64,000 nt of DNA from Lachnospiraceae bacterium. GTDB taxonomy: Bacteria > Bacillota > Clostridia > Lachnospirales > Lachnospiraceae. The notes under the pieces were generated by a model that saw only the letters and a list, made by a program, of their open reading frames with translations, did no database searches and was not told where the DNA came from. Below, piece by piece: positions 9,041 to 17,848 of this stretch; within the stretch, counting starts at the first letter, position 1, and each line of letters opens with the position of its first letter. A program made the translations under genes and the position numbers. The stretch covers positions 124,001-188,000 of the forward strand of contig CAJTDN010000002.1 of NCBI GenBank assembly GCA_910574865.1, in the 5' to 3' direction.

Positions 9041-10927
9041 TCATTTCAAATAAGATTTCCTTCTTATCATAAGTGCCAAGACAAAAATGCCTGATGCCGC
9101 ACACAACGACCACAACATCCAAGGCGAAAACATGTCTCCCGTTTTCGGTGCTCCATTCGCACCGTTTATATTTGCTTGATTTCCATTACTTGTATTTTCC
9201 ACATTGTTACCGCCGTTATTTACATTTCCTGCATTGCTACCATTTATATCGGCTTCATTACCCATATTTCCATCCATCATGTTCCCGCTGTTATCTGTAT
9301 TCTTTTTATCCAATATCGTCATTGTAGTGTCGATTGACCCGTAAGTATAATTCAACGTTACCACATGTTCGCCAACGGAAAGCGCATCCAAATATGCCGA
9401 CAGAAAGGTCAATACCGTAGATCCTTCTATCACGGTATAATCCGACGGTTCCACAATTATGCCGTCTATCGCGACACTAATAAATTTTCCTAACTCTTCG
9501 GTACACTTAATTGTCGCCCCATTGGGACTTCCCTTCACATAAACACTGTCCGTGGCTTCTTCCACGATATAAAGATTCCATGGCTGCCACGTAAGCGTAC
9601 CCCCATAATTCTGCATGACATCATCGCTCCACCCCAAGTCTCCATTTACATAATACCCATAAGGATAATAGATTGTGGCGGTCACTCCACTAAACCACTC
9701 ATCAGACTCATCATAATTTTTAAGAAATCGAGGTGCGGCTTCTTCAAAATATACTGACTTCAGTGCCAAGCAATTTTTAAATGCCGCATTTCCTATTTGA
9801 TTTATCCATGATAACGGTATTCTAATTTCTGTCAAACCACTGCAATTTTCAAATGCGTTTTCTCCAATATCCGTTATGCCATTTGGCAACGTGATTGTTT
9901 TCAAACTACTGCATCCTGAAAACGCTGAAGTCTCTATAACTTGTACCGCCGGCATTTCTACGTCTGTTAAACCACTGCAGCCATCAAACATGTATGAACT
10001 TATTTCATCCACCTTTTGAGGAAGCTTGATTTTTCTCAGACTTATACAATTTTGAAACGTATAAGCACCTATAATGACCACGCTTTCTGGTATTTCGATA
10101 TTCCTTAAACTCATACACTCCCTAAATGCCTCACTTCCAATAATATCCACACCATCTGGTATTCTTATTTCTTCCAATCGCAGACACCCCTCAAATGCAG
10201 CATCTCCTATCTGAGTCACTTTGTTTGGTATTTCAATTTTTTCTAAATTGCCACACCTATAAAATGTCGCATCAGCTATTTCTGTTATGCTCTCCGATAT
10301 CTTGATATTTTTCAAATTGACACAATCACCAAACACATACGAACCCCATCCTATCACACTATCAGGTATTTCTATTGTTTCCAAAACGCTGCATCCAGAA
10401 AATGCATGATGTGCTATACCAGTTACACTATCGGGTATTTGAACTTCCATCAAATTAACACAACTATCAAATGCATATTCCCCTATCCAGGTGATCCCAT
10501 CTTCAATTACAACCGTTTTAATCTGATCTTTTATTCCTAAAAATGCTGTACTTCCACCAGAATAGGCATCATCCATCTCTCCGGTTCCCGATATCGTCAG
10601 CGTCCCGTCTCCCGTCAATTCATACGTCAAATTTTCTCCGCATATTCCAGATTCCACCACGTCTCCCGCCGCATACGTTTCAATCATATCCGACTCCACG
10701 TCCACATTCTCTTCTCCCGCGTTTTCCGAGCTGTTTACCGCGTTTCCCAATTCTATATCAACTACGTTCGTAGCCATTTCACCAGTATTCTCTTTCTCTA
10801 CATTCACATCTGTCCCCGCCGTTTCCATCACCCCCGGCTCTTCTTCTGCCAAGACCATGGTAACTTGTGTTCCAAGCACCATTACCATTGCCAAAGTCAC
10901 CGCCAACAACCTTTTTACATGTTTCAT
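9041..10927 (-). CDS. Secreted leucine-rich-repeat (BspA-like) surface protein
   Basis: This 628-residue protein has a signal peptide (MKHVKRLLAVTLAMVMVLG...) and an acidic linker, followed by about ten BspA/LRR_5-type repeats (IEIPDSV..IG..AF..C..L) across roughly residues 115-390. A beta-rich region follows, then a low-complexity Asn/Gly tail, and finally APKTGD with a hydrophobic helix and a basic end (RRKSYLK). The tail fits a variant LPXTG sorting signal, so covalent wall attachment by a sortase is likely, though the Leu-to-Ala change is unusual. LRR_5 proteins commonly mediate adhesion to hosts or other bacteria. Placement between the kinase and the YukD-like gene in a T7SS array is odd. 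The start at 10927 follows GAGG. Confidence 0.85.
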   Translation of the reverse strand: MKHVKRLLAVTLAMVMVLGTQVTMVLAEEEPGVMETAGTDVNVEKENTGEMATNVVDIELGNAVNSSENAGEENVDVESDMIETYAAGDVVESGICGENLTYELTGDGTLTISGTGEMDDAYSGGSTAFLGIKDQIKTVVIEDGITWIGEYAFDSCVNLMEVQIPDSVTGIAHHAFSGCSVLETIEIPDSVIGWGSYVFGDCVNLKNIKISESITEIADATFYRCGNLEKIEIPNKVTQIGDAAFEGCLRLEEIRIPDGVDIIGSEAFRECMSLRNIEIPESVVIIGAYTFQNCISLRKIKLPQKVDEISSYMFDGCSGLTDVEMPAVQVIETSAFSGCSSLKTITLPNGITDIGENAFENCSGLTEIRIPLSWINQIGNAAFKNCLALKSVYFEEAAPRFLKNYDESDEWFSGVTATIYYPYGYYVNGDLGWSDDVMQNYGGTLTWQPWNLYIVEEATDSVYVKGSPNGATIKCTEELGKFISVAIDGIIVEPSDYTVIEGSTVLTFLSAYLDALSVGEHVVTLNYTYGSIDTTMTILDKKNTDNSGNMMDGNMGNEADINGSNAGNVNNGGNNVENTSNGNQANINGANGAPKTGDMFSPWMLWSLCAASGIFVLALMIRRKSYLK

Positions 10928-10995
10928 CTTAATTTTTCCTCGCTTTCTTATCTTCACTATCATCTACACCTATACAACACTTTATGTCAAGCCAT

Positions 10996-13900
10996 TTACG
11001 TTTTCTGCTCTTTTTTTGCCAACTCCATCAATTCTTCCATTTGATAGATATGTGTCTTTCGCACGTACCCGCCCGGATAGTCAAAGTACAATTCCTCCCC
11101 GACCACGTCGCTTAAGTATGGCAATTCGGCCAGCACTTCGCATTTTCCATTCAGCAAAATCCCATAATAACTTCCGTCCGTGGCCGCGTATTGTGTGACA
11201 ATGTAGTCGCCAACCTCCGTCACGTATGTCAAATACGCATCCTTTTCCAGCTCGCACACCTGCTTGCCCGATTCCTTATCATAGACCATCGGTGTTCCGT
11301 GAAGCGGTGCGATGATTCGATAGGCCTGCGTGAAATATTCCTCATCCGCATCTTTGGGCGGTTTCTCACCCGACAATTCAGAAAGCAATTCTCCGTTCTG
11401 CCCGTCATAAGTTAATATCAATCCATCGTTATATGTCACCTCGAACCGCTCACCCTTGTTATCCCTGATATACTGCTGGTCGTAAATTTGCCCGGCATCA
11501 GCCATTTCCACCTCGGCGACCACTGTTCCGTCAGAACCGCAAATGCAAAATCCCCGGTAAGAAAACAGCATCACCGTCTTTTCATCCGCACTGACCCGCG
11601 CCTCGACATGCTCATAGGAGACGTCATAACAAAACACTTCCGTTTCTGCCCGGCTTTCATAGCGCAAAATCTTTATGACCGGCGAATTCAGGCTGCCGCT
11701 CACCGCCACACCGTTTGCCGTCTGCACGAACTCGCCCGTCCCGTCCTCGTCAAAACTTCCCTCCGGCTTTGCATTTTCATCAAAACATAACAATTTGTCC
11801 GCGGTCACGGCCACCGTATGTAACCCGTCCGTATCAAAGCTTCGAATGTCACCCGTCATGTCAACCAACGGTGTTTGCTCCCCGGTAAGCGCATCCATTT
11901 TCACCAGCACGTTATTCCGCTGCAAATAAATTCCATTTTCATCCGTCGCCACCTTGCAATACCCGTCCGACGCAAAGCCGCCCACCTGCGTTTTCGTCTC
12001 CGTGTCAATCACCGCCACGATGCACCTTGTCGCATTTGCTGACGCTCGCGCCTCCACCCTCGCTTCCGGCGCGACGACGGCCGACTGTACCGAACCTGTA
12101 TCCAACGCGGCGGCCGACTGGCTCGAACCCGATTCCGGCGGTTTTATCCCGGATTCCGTTCCCGACAAATCGGATGGATTTTCCCGCGCCGCCGCGCGGT
12201 TCACGCCCGCTGAAAACGCGAAATATTTTCCGTAAAATCCGCCGTCAAAATTCGTATACCCGGACGTCTCATCTAAAATCTCCAAAACCGCGCCCGCCTC
12301 TCGCAAACCCGCCACGCTCGAATCTGCACCCGCATTTTCCAAATCTGCAGCCGCCGCTCCTATATTCGCATTTTGCAAATCCCCCAAATCAAATATTCGC
12401 AACGTCCCGTCCCGGAAGCTTACTGCCAGCAACGTGCCGTCCTCACTTAATGCCAGCAAATTGTTATTCGGATTCGCGAAGCCGTCATTTTCTGCCACGT
12501 TCTGGCTTTTCCCCTGGAAATCCACGCTGCCTAGTTCCTCTCCCGTGTCCGCGTCATACACGGTCGCGAACGTTTCTTCCTTATATATGGCCGCCACGGT
12601 TTTTCCATCTTTTGAAACGGCAATCGCCGTGGCGGGCTGTCCTGACCAGACTTCTGCCCCTTTTACAATGTCATATGCCGCGATTCCATCCCGTCCCGCA
12701 TATACGATTCTTTCGTTATCCAAATATCGCACCTCAGCCAATATCGAGGTTTCCGCCGGAAACATGGTCATGATTTCTGCTGTCTCCGTGTCAAATACCG
12801 CCACAAACTCTTTGTAAATACAAGCGGCCGTTTTCCCGTCCGGCGCGATACGTATCATAAGCGGATTGCCCGGCAATTCCACGGCCTTGTATTTCTTAAA
12901 ACCATCCGCCAGGTCATACACCCCCAGCGCGTCCGCCAACGCCTTCTGCGATTGCGGAATATACGCCGGGGTAAACGGCCCGTCCTTTTCCGGCACGGTA
13001 TCCAACACAAGTTCCAGCGCCCCTTGCCTATCACCTTCCGCAAGAGCTTTCCGTGAATATTCCACAAGCTTCAAACGGCTTTCCACCTCCTGAATCCGCT
13101 TCAGGCCGACAAACGAAGATGCCACGCCCAGTATGAAACAAGCTCCGATTACTGTGTGCGCGATTCGGCTGTTCCTCTTAAACCTCCTCGTGCGCACATC
13201 ATTTTCATGCAATTTTAAAAAGGCATCTAACATTTCCTCTGCCGTCTGATATCGCAAATCCGGGTTCGGATTCATTGCCTTGGAAATAATTTCCACAATC
13301 TGCAGACTGAATTCCTCTTTTGATAGCGGAACCACGTCATTCGCATACTTGGCCGGACGTTTCCCGCCAAGCAAATGGTACAGCGTCGCCCCCGTGCTGT
13401 ATATGTCCGAGCGCACGTCGGGAACGATTTTTCGTATCAACAAACTGGACGACCCGCCAAAAGACCCTCGTGAAAGTCCGTTCGATGATGACGGCAAAGA
13501 CGTACTTGAGGATGACACGGACGCTCCCAGTGACACGGATTGGGACGCTCGCGGCGAATATGCACCCGTCATCGTCTCCGTTGTCCTTTTGCTCGTCATC
13601 GTCTCCGTGTCGATTGCCGTCCGTTCTTCCGTCTGTGTGCCCACCGACGTGCCGCCTACAACCGAATAGTCCAGTCCATAATGTTCTGGCGAAGCATACC
13701 CCGCGCTGCGACCGACCACGTTCTCCTCGCCCAGTGCCAAGGCAATATTAAAATCTATAAGACAGATATTTCCATCCTTGGTTTTCATCAGGTTCGCCGG
13801 TTTAATGTCACTGTGCATGTACCCCTTCGGCGGCTCTCCATGAATTGGACTATGTAAATAGCAAAGAGCCTCCAGCAACTGTCTCGCCCACTTTATCACT

Positions 13901-14214
13901 TGTGGCTGCGAAAACCGCTCCCCGCGTTTTAACGGCTTGTCCAGACTTTCGCCCTCGATATAATCCATGACCGTGTAAACGACATCGCCCTCCACAAAAA
14001 AGTCATACACTTGGGGAATGTATGGATGGCTTAGGTTTTTCAACGTGTCCACCTCGCGCCGCAAAAGTTCCGGGCGCGCGGTGATTTTCCGCTTGTCCGC
14101 CTTCAAAATCACCTTTTTATTCAGGCGCAAATGATTCGCCAGAAAAACGTTTCCGCCCCCGCCGGCACCTATTTTCTTTATGATTTCATATGTCGTTCCT
14201 ATCATTTCCGGCAT
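10996..14214 (-). CDS. Membrane Ser/Thr protein kinase with extracellular beta-propeller sensor
   Basis: The protein has 1072 residues. The N-terminal kinase domain (about 8-290) shows the glycine loop GAGGGGNV, the ATP-binding Lys at residue 38, catalytic YMHSDIKPAN near 130 (HSD in place of HRD), and DFN instead of DFG near 153. A Ser/Thr-rich loop interrupts the lobe near 185-235 and may be an autophosphorylation region. One membrane helix lies at about 350-372. The remaining 650 residues carry repeated WD/PQQ-like strands (for example VAVSKDGKTVAAIY, LLALSEDGTLLAVSF), suggesting an extracytoplasmic propeller sensor. With a PP2C phosphatase and several FHA proteins in the same array, it should be the signalling kinase of the locus. 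The ATG at 14214 is preferred over the GTG at 14220. Confidence 0.93.
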   Translation of the reverse strand: MPEMIGTTYEIIKKIGAGGGGNVFLANHLRLNKKVILKADKRKITARPELLRREVDTLKNLSHPYIPQVYDFFVEGDVVYTVMDYIEGESLDKPLKRGERFSQPQVIKWARQLLEALCYLHSPIHGEPPKGYMHSDIKPANLMKTKDGNICLIDFNIALALGEENVVGRSAGYASPEHYGLDYSVVGGTSVGTQTEERTAIDTETMTSKRTTETMTGAYSPRASQSVSLGASVSSSSTSLPSSSNGLSRGSFGGSSSLLIRKIVPDVRSDIYSTGATLYHLLGGKRPAKYANDVVPLSKEEFSLQIVEIISKAMNPNPDLRYQTAEEMLDAFLKLHENDVRTRRFKRNSRIAHTVIGACFILGVASSFVGLKRIQEVESRLKLVEYSRKALAEGDRQGALELVLDTVPEKDGPFTPAYIPQSQKALADALGVYDLADGFKKYKAVELPGNPLMIRIAPDGKTAACIYKEFVAVFDTETAEIMTMFPAETSILAEVRYLDNERIVYAGRDGIAAYDIVKGAEVWSGQPATAIAVSKDGKTVAAIYKEETFATVYDADTGEELGSVDFQGKSQNVAENDGFANPNNNLLALSEDGTLLAVSFRDGTLRIFDLGDLQNANIGAAAADLENAGADSSVAGLREAGAVLEILDETSGYTNFDGGFYGKYFAFSAGVNRAAARENPSDLSGTESGIKPPESGSSQSAAALDTGSVQSAVVAPEARVEARASANATRCIVAVIDTETKTQVGGFASDGYCKVATDENGIYLQRNNVLVKMDALTGEQTPLVDMTGDIRSFDTDGLHTVAVTADKLLCFDENAKPEGSFDEDGTGEFVQTANGVAVSGSLNSPVIKILRYESRAETEVFCYDVSYEHVEARVSADEKTVMLFSYRGFCICGSDGTVVAEVEMADAGQIYDQQYIRDNKGERFEVTYNDGLILTYDGQNGELLSELSGEKPPKDADEEYFTQAYRIIAPLHGTPMVYDKESGKQVCELEKDAYLTYVTEVGDYIVTQYAATDGSYYGILLNGKCEVLAELPYLSDVVGEELYFDYPGGYVRKTHIYQMEELMELAKKEQKT

Positions 14215-14245
14215 AACCACACCTCACGTATCATCCCCTGGCAGA

Positions 14246-14395
14246 ACCTGCTGCAAACCTTAATTCAAAACAACAAAACGTCACTTGTTGCAACCTCTTT
14301 CTCAAAATACCAAACATACCACTTGTTACAAACCTTTCCTCAAAGCAGCAAAAATGACACTTGTTGCATGTCTTTCTCCCGCGCGAAATCTCCCG
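14246..14395 (-). repeat. Tandem repeats of about 37-38 bp overlapping a gene end
   Basis: The sequence CACTTGTTGCA recurs at 14282, 14320 (one change) and 14358, exactly 38 bases apart. A more diverged unit lies near 14247. Each unit continues with a CTTTCTCAAA-like block. The unit nearest the gene encodes the last residues and the stop of the CpaE-like ATPase. Because 38 is not a multiple of three, each added or lost unit would change the reading frame at the C-terminus. The stop codon lies at the junction between the first two units. Confidence 0.75.
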
Positions 14396-15428
14396 CCATC
14401 AATTGTTCATAACACGACAGATGTCTAATATAATAGGAAATCGTAAATTTATTGATAATATCTGGCGAAATCAAATAATTTGTATCACTTTCCATAAAGT
14501 CATTACAAACATACATGTATTTATCACTATTCGCTTCATTTATATTGGCAATAAGTATTTTTGTTGCATATGCAGACATTTTGCTCTGCTTGGTCACGAT
14601 AATTACCTTGTCCGCAATGTCAAGTAGCCTTGTTTTCTCTTCATCAAATACTGTGTCAACATCAACAACGATGTAATCATACTCTTGCGTACGTTTTGCA
14701 GACACAATGATGTCTCCATACACGGAATAGGGAATTTCCAAAGACATTAGTGCCGCTTTAAATGGTGGAATATAATAAAATCCCTCGTTCCTTATAAAAT
14801 GCCTGATTTCCAAATACACGTCTTCAGACGCATCAACCAGTTTTGCATATACCTCGGACGACGTGATTGGACTAGTATTAAAAAGTGCCATCTGGAAGGA
14901 TTGCAACCGTTCCGCATTCAGGTATAAAACCCTCTTTGACTCCGCATTTAAACAAGCACTGATGCCAAGCGCAATCGTTGTCTTTCCCACGCCGCCACTT
15001 GCCGAACACACCAAAATCACCTTCGTTGTTTTGCATGTCGCGTCCGAACCATCTATCAGTCTAGAACATCTTCCGATAATCAAATTAAAAATACTCTCTA
15101 TATTGGTATACTTAAATATTGGAATGATGTCGGGATTGCCACTTTGCCCTCCTCCGTCTTGTTCCATCATTACAAACACCGTTTCAATATCATGACGATG
15201 TATGGATACGTCATAAAGCTCTTCCGACACGATAAGCACATCTGCCTTTTGCGGAGAGCCGTTTTGTACGTCGCTTTTTTCCGACGAACCAAATAGTTTC
15301 TCATAATAACTCGGTTCGCTTATCACTTCCAATTCGATTTTTTCAAAACAAGCCTCTATAAATTTATGTTGCATGGAAAGGATATAACTAATATCGGTAT
15401 CTGCAATTATGACTCTTGGTTTTACCAT
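14340..15428 (-). CDS. CpaE-like protein: receiver-like domain plus MinD/ParA-type ATPase
   Basis: The 362-residue protein starts with a degenerate response-regulator-like fold (KPRVIIADTDISYILSMQHKF), then has a MinD/ParA P-loop ATPase domain with the deviant Walker A SASGGVGKTT near residue 145 and the switch region DYIVVDVDTVFD. CpaE/TadZ proteins localise secretion or pilus machines to the cell pole, so here it may position the T7SS. The start at 15428 is chosen because AGGAGG sits nine bases upstream, while the earlier ATG touches the ribosome site. The stop lies inside a tandem-repeat tract, so the true C-terminus may vary between strains. It is closely packed with the FHA gene upstream. 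Confidence 0.85.
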   Translation of the reverse strand: MVKPRVIIADTDISYILSMQHKFIEACFEKIELEVISEPSYYEKLFGSSEKSDVQNGSPQKADVLIVSEELYDVSIHRHDIETVFVMMEQDGGGQSGNPDIIPIFKYTNIESIFNLIIGRCSRLIDGSDATCKTTKVILVCSASGGVGKTTIALGISACLNAESKRVLYLNAERLQSFQMALFNTSPITSSEVYAKLVDASEDVYLEIRHFIRNEGFYYIPPFKAALMSLEIPYSVYGDIIVSAKRTQEYDYIVVDVDTVFDEEKTRLLDIADKVIIVTKQSKMSAYATKILIANINEANSDKYMYVCNDFMESDTNYLISPDIINKFTISYYIRHLSCYEQLMAGDFAREKDMQQVSFLLL

Positions 15429-15441
15429 CCCTACCATCCTC

Positions 15442-16353
15442 CTAGCTTATAACCACTTTAAACTCAAGATATGCCATTCGAATCATATCCCCGTCTTTCA
15501 ACACTTTTGACTTTTGAGGATTCACACGAACGCCATTTACATAGGTTCCCATACTACTTAAATCCACCACTTCAAAGACATTCCCTCTTCTCGTAATCTT
15601 ACAGTGCTTTCGACTTATCTGCTTGCTGCTGGAAACAACGGCATCCACCCATTCTTCCTTCCTGCCAAGAATAAATTCATCTTTTGTAATAGCAATTTCA
15701 ATCGGAACGGGCGTATTTATCGCCATCAGTTTTATACTTCCATGGAACGCACCGTCTTGAATCATCGTTTCATCTGGACGCACCCAATCACTTGTATTTC
15801 TTATCTTGGTCAAAACATCTTCCAACGCCATTCTTCCATTTGACAGATTATCTTTTAATTGTTCTATCTTCGAACCCGTTAATGCCGATGAATTCTGAAT
15901 CAACCGAACCAAACTGACCCTTAGTTCATTTTCAAATGATGGAACGTCATTATAAAGCCTTCTGCCAAGCGGGAGATACACCAAACTTGTTTTACACTTG
16001 CTCAAATCTACAAATATATGTTCAAATGAAATATCAATGTTTTGACAAGATAAAAAACCATTATTTCTCACTGCCACTATATTCGTGAACAAGCTAACAA
16101 CTATCGCAAAAAACATTTCAGAATCAAGTGATGGAACAAGGCTTCCAAGCGATGCCATCCCATTTGTCAAATAATAAAGCTGAATTTTCCCGTTATAGAG
16201 CAACTTCATGCATTTGATAAAGTTCCCATCCGCCTGACCTTGTAACACCTTATATTCTGTGGGTACCAACATATTATCCTCTTCTAACACAAATGCAAAA
16301 TCATCCCCACATTTCATTTCCCTCATAAATCCCGCTTCAACCAAACCATTCAT
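15442..16353 (-). CDS. FHA-domain protein with DUF6382-like N-terminal domain
   Basis: The 303-residue protein has a C-terminal FHA domain (about 210-300) with the phosphothreonine-binding signature: FILGRKEEWVD, SKQISRKHCKI, SSMGTYVNGVRV. The N-terminal 190 residues resemble the matching part of the FHA protein at 17849-18964, including the segment ending in VYLPL, and look like DUF6382, a domain often fused to FHA. Some of these domains recall the YukC/EssB pseudokinase in pattern, but I cannot prove this. It probably reads kinase-dependent phosphorylation and links it to the secretion machine. The start at 16353 fits AAGGAG ten bases upstream; an ATG at 16374 lies upstream of that site. 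Confidence 0.88.
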   Translation of the reverse strand: MNGLVEAGFMREMKCGDDFAFVLEEDNMLVPTEYKVLQGQADGNFIKCMKLLYNGKIQLYYLTNGMASLGSLVPSLDSEMFFAIVVSLFTNIVAVRNNGFLSCQNIDISFEHIFVDLSKCKTSLVYLPLGRRLYNDVPSFENELRVSLVRLIQNSSALTGSKIEQLKDNLSNGRMALEDVLTKIRNTSDWVRPDETMIQDGAFHGSIKLMAINTPVPIEIAITKDEFILGRKEEWVDAVVSSSKQISRKHCKITRRGNVFEVVDLSSMGTYVNGVRVNPQKSKVLKDGDMIRMAYLEFKVVIS

Positions 16354-16398
16354 CTCATGCCCGCTCCTTGCCATATGGAATTTTATATTTCAATCAGA

Positions 16399-16602
16399 TT
16401 ATTCGCCACGCATCCTCATCGTTTGAGAATGGTAACCAATCCGTTCTTCTGTATGAATCATCATTTCACTTTTCAACACATGCAAATTTTCAAAATTTAT
16501 CCCATGATTTTGTCTTCCATATAAAAAAGCAAATACGAACATTATCATTGCCACGACAAAACATATGCCAGACACAATAAAAAGCATAATAGAGTCGCTC
16601 AT
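16399..16602 (-). CDS. Small single-pass membrane protein (67 aa)
   Basis: The protein has one strongly hydrophobic helix right after the start (IMLFIVSGICFVVAMIMFVFAFLYG) and a 40-residue hydrophilic, probably cytoplasmic or wall-facing tail. AGAGG stands eleven bases before the ATG at 16602. It is packed between the FHA and PP2C genes with a second, similar tiny membrane gene. No family is recognised. Size, topology and location suggest a small subunit or adaptor of the secretion apparatus. EssA-like and EsaA-like genes are otherwise missing from the locus, so functional substitution is possible but unproven. Confidence 0.7.
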   Translation of the reverse strand: MSDSIMLFIVSGICFVVAMIMFVFAFLYGRQNHGINFENLHVLKSEMMIHTEERIGYHSQTMRMRGE

Positions 16603-16652
16603 TTGAAAACCTCTTTTCCCTACGTCCGTTTTTACTCACTCATGCCACTGTT

Positions 16653-16817
16653 TCAAGCATTTTTACTTCGCGTTTCCCCATACTCCGCAGTCAACTGTGC
16701 ATTCAACGTTATGAAACGCATTTTTGACACGCAGAAACATATAATCGCCGCCACAAGTGAAAGTCCCGCGACAATCATTCCTCCATAAAATAAAAGTTCA
16801 TCCGTCAACCACCCCAT
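16653..16817 (-). CDS. Very small single-pass membrane protein (54 aa)
   Basis: An ATG at 16817 behind AGAAGGAAG opens a 54-codon frame ending in TGA at 16653-16655. It encodes an acidic N-terminus (MGWLTDELLFYGG), one hydrophobic helix (MIVAGLSLVAAIICFCV) and a short polar tail. The layout closely parallels the 67-residue protein encoded next. The spacing to both neighbours is tight and the helix is convincing, so it is probably a real gene although very short. No family is recognised. Confidence 0.65.
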   Translation of the reverse strand: MGWLTDELLFYGGMIVAGLSLVAAIICFCVSKMRFITLNAQLTAEYGETRSKNA

Positions 16818-16865
16818 GCTTTCTTCCTTCTTTCACATATTTATGCTACCTCTTTTATTTCACAT

Positions 16866-17759
16866 TTACAGCAACCCCAATATCAACATGACAATACTGG
16901 AAATCAAAAAACAAATACCCAAAACTTGATATCTTTTACCATTGCATGACAACCTTCCTTTAAAACCTTTCCAGTTTTTCTTGGTAAAACATTTTTTGTC
17001 ATCTGCTTTTATCAAAATTACTGATACGTCATCTTTCTCTCCTCGCTTTCGAACCAATTCCTCCAATTGCCGGATGTCGCTTTTTATCCGTTTTTCATCT
17101 TTCCTTTTCTTTTCGCCAAACACGTCCAACAATTCTTTTTCTGTCAACCTATTTCGAAAGCCATCTGAACAAAGTATATAAATCCCTTGCCTTACTTCTT
17201 CACAAATCACTTGAGGTTCTATCATTTTGGACGCGCCCACGCACTGTAAAAGCGTATGCCGACGCTTATCTCCTCTTGCTTGCTCAAGAGTAAGCCTGCC
17301 ACTAAGAACCTCTCGCGCCACAAATGTATGGTCTTCCGTCATTTGCCTTACCGAATCATCTATGTAATAAAGCCGAGTGTCTCCCACATGGACGGCCACG
17401 AGTTGATTATTTACAAATAACACGCCGGTAAAAGTCGTTCCTAGTTTTTTACCATGTTCATTCCCATACTCCTGAATTCTCACATTCAAATTTCGGATTA
17501 ACAAAATCCACTTGCCGCCAATAATGTCCATGTCAAATACTTTCAGTTCACGGGGAAGTTCTTTTATAAACCATTCATCAAATTCACAAACAACCGACGC
17601 GCTTGCCAATTCCCCTTGGGATAATCCACCCAAGCCATCACACACGATTGCCATCAAGATTTCATCGTTTCCATATATTGCATGTTTGACCAAGACGCTA
17701 TCCTGATTCGTCTTTTTCCCAACTCCAATATTCGATTCAGTTACCGTGACATATCGCAT
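16866..17759 (-). CDS. PP2C-family Ser/Thr protein phosphatase, membrane-anchored
   Basis: The 297-residue protein carries the PP2C metal-binding motifs in order: VCDGLGGLSQGE (DG..GG), VHVGDTRLYY, ILCSDGFRNRL, and GEKDDVSVILI. A C-terminal helix (VLGICFLISSIVMLILGLL) should anchor it in the membrane. It would remove phosphates placed by the kinase encoded at 10996-14214, forming a kinase/phosphatase pair for FHA-domain partners in the same array. Bacterial counterparts include PrpC and Stp. The ATG at 17759 follows AAAGGTGAG. The upstream gene ends about 90 bases away without a clear terminator. Confidence 0.95.
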   Translation of the reverse strand: MRYVTVTESNIGVGKKTNQDSVLVKHAIYGNDEILMAIVCDGLGGLSQGELASASVVCEFDEWFIKELPRELKVFDMDIIGGKWILLIRNLNVRIQEYGNEHGKKLGTTFTGVLFVNNQLVAVHVGDTRLYYIDDSVRQMTEDHTFVAREVLSGRLTLEQARGDKRRHTLLQCVGASKMIEPQVICEEVRQGIYILCSDGFRNRLTEKELLDVFGEKKRKDEKRIKSDIRQLEELVRKRGEKDDVSVILIKADDKKCFTKKNWKGFKGRLSCNGKRYQVLGICFLISSIVMLILGLL

Positions 17760-17848
17760 AACTCACCTTTCTGTTACCGTTGAGTCCCTTCCATTACCAT
17801 CTTACTATTTACAAGGACACCCCTCATAAATTTTTTTCTTTTTATCCA

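Noticed and set aside
12027-12773. 248-codon open frame on the plus strand
   Set aside because: It is antisense to the propeller part of the kinase gene, and the product is Pro/Arg/Ser-rich low complexity.
14246-14395. Tandem 38-bp units as a CRISPR array
   Set aside because: Units are adjacent without unique spacers, overlap a coding end, and no cas genes are present.
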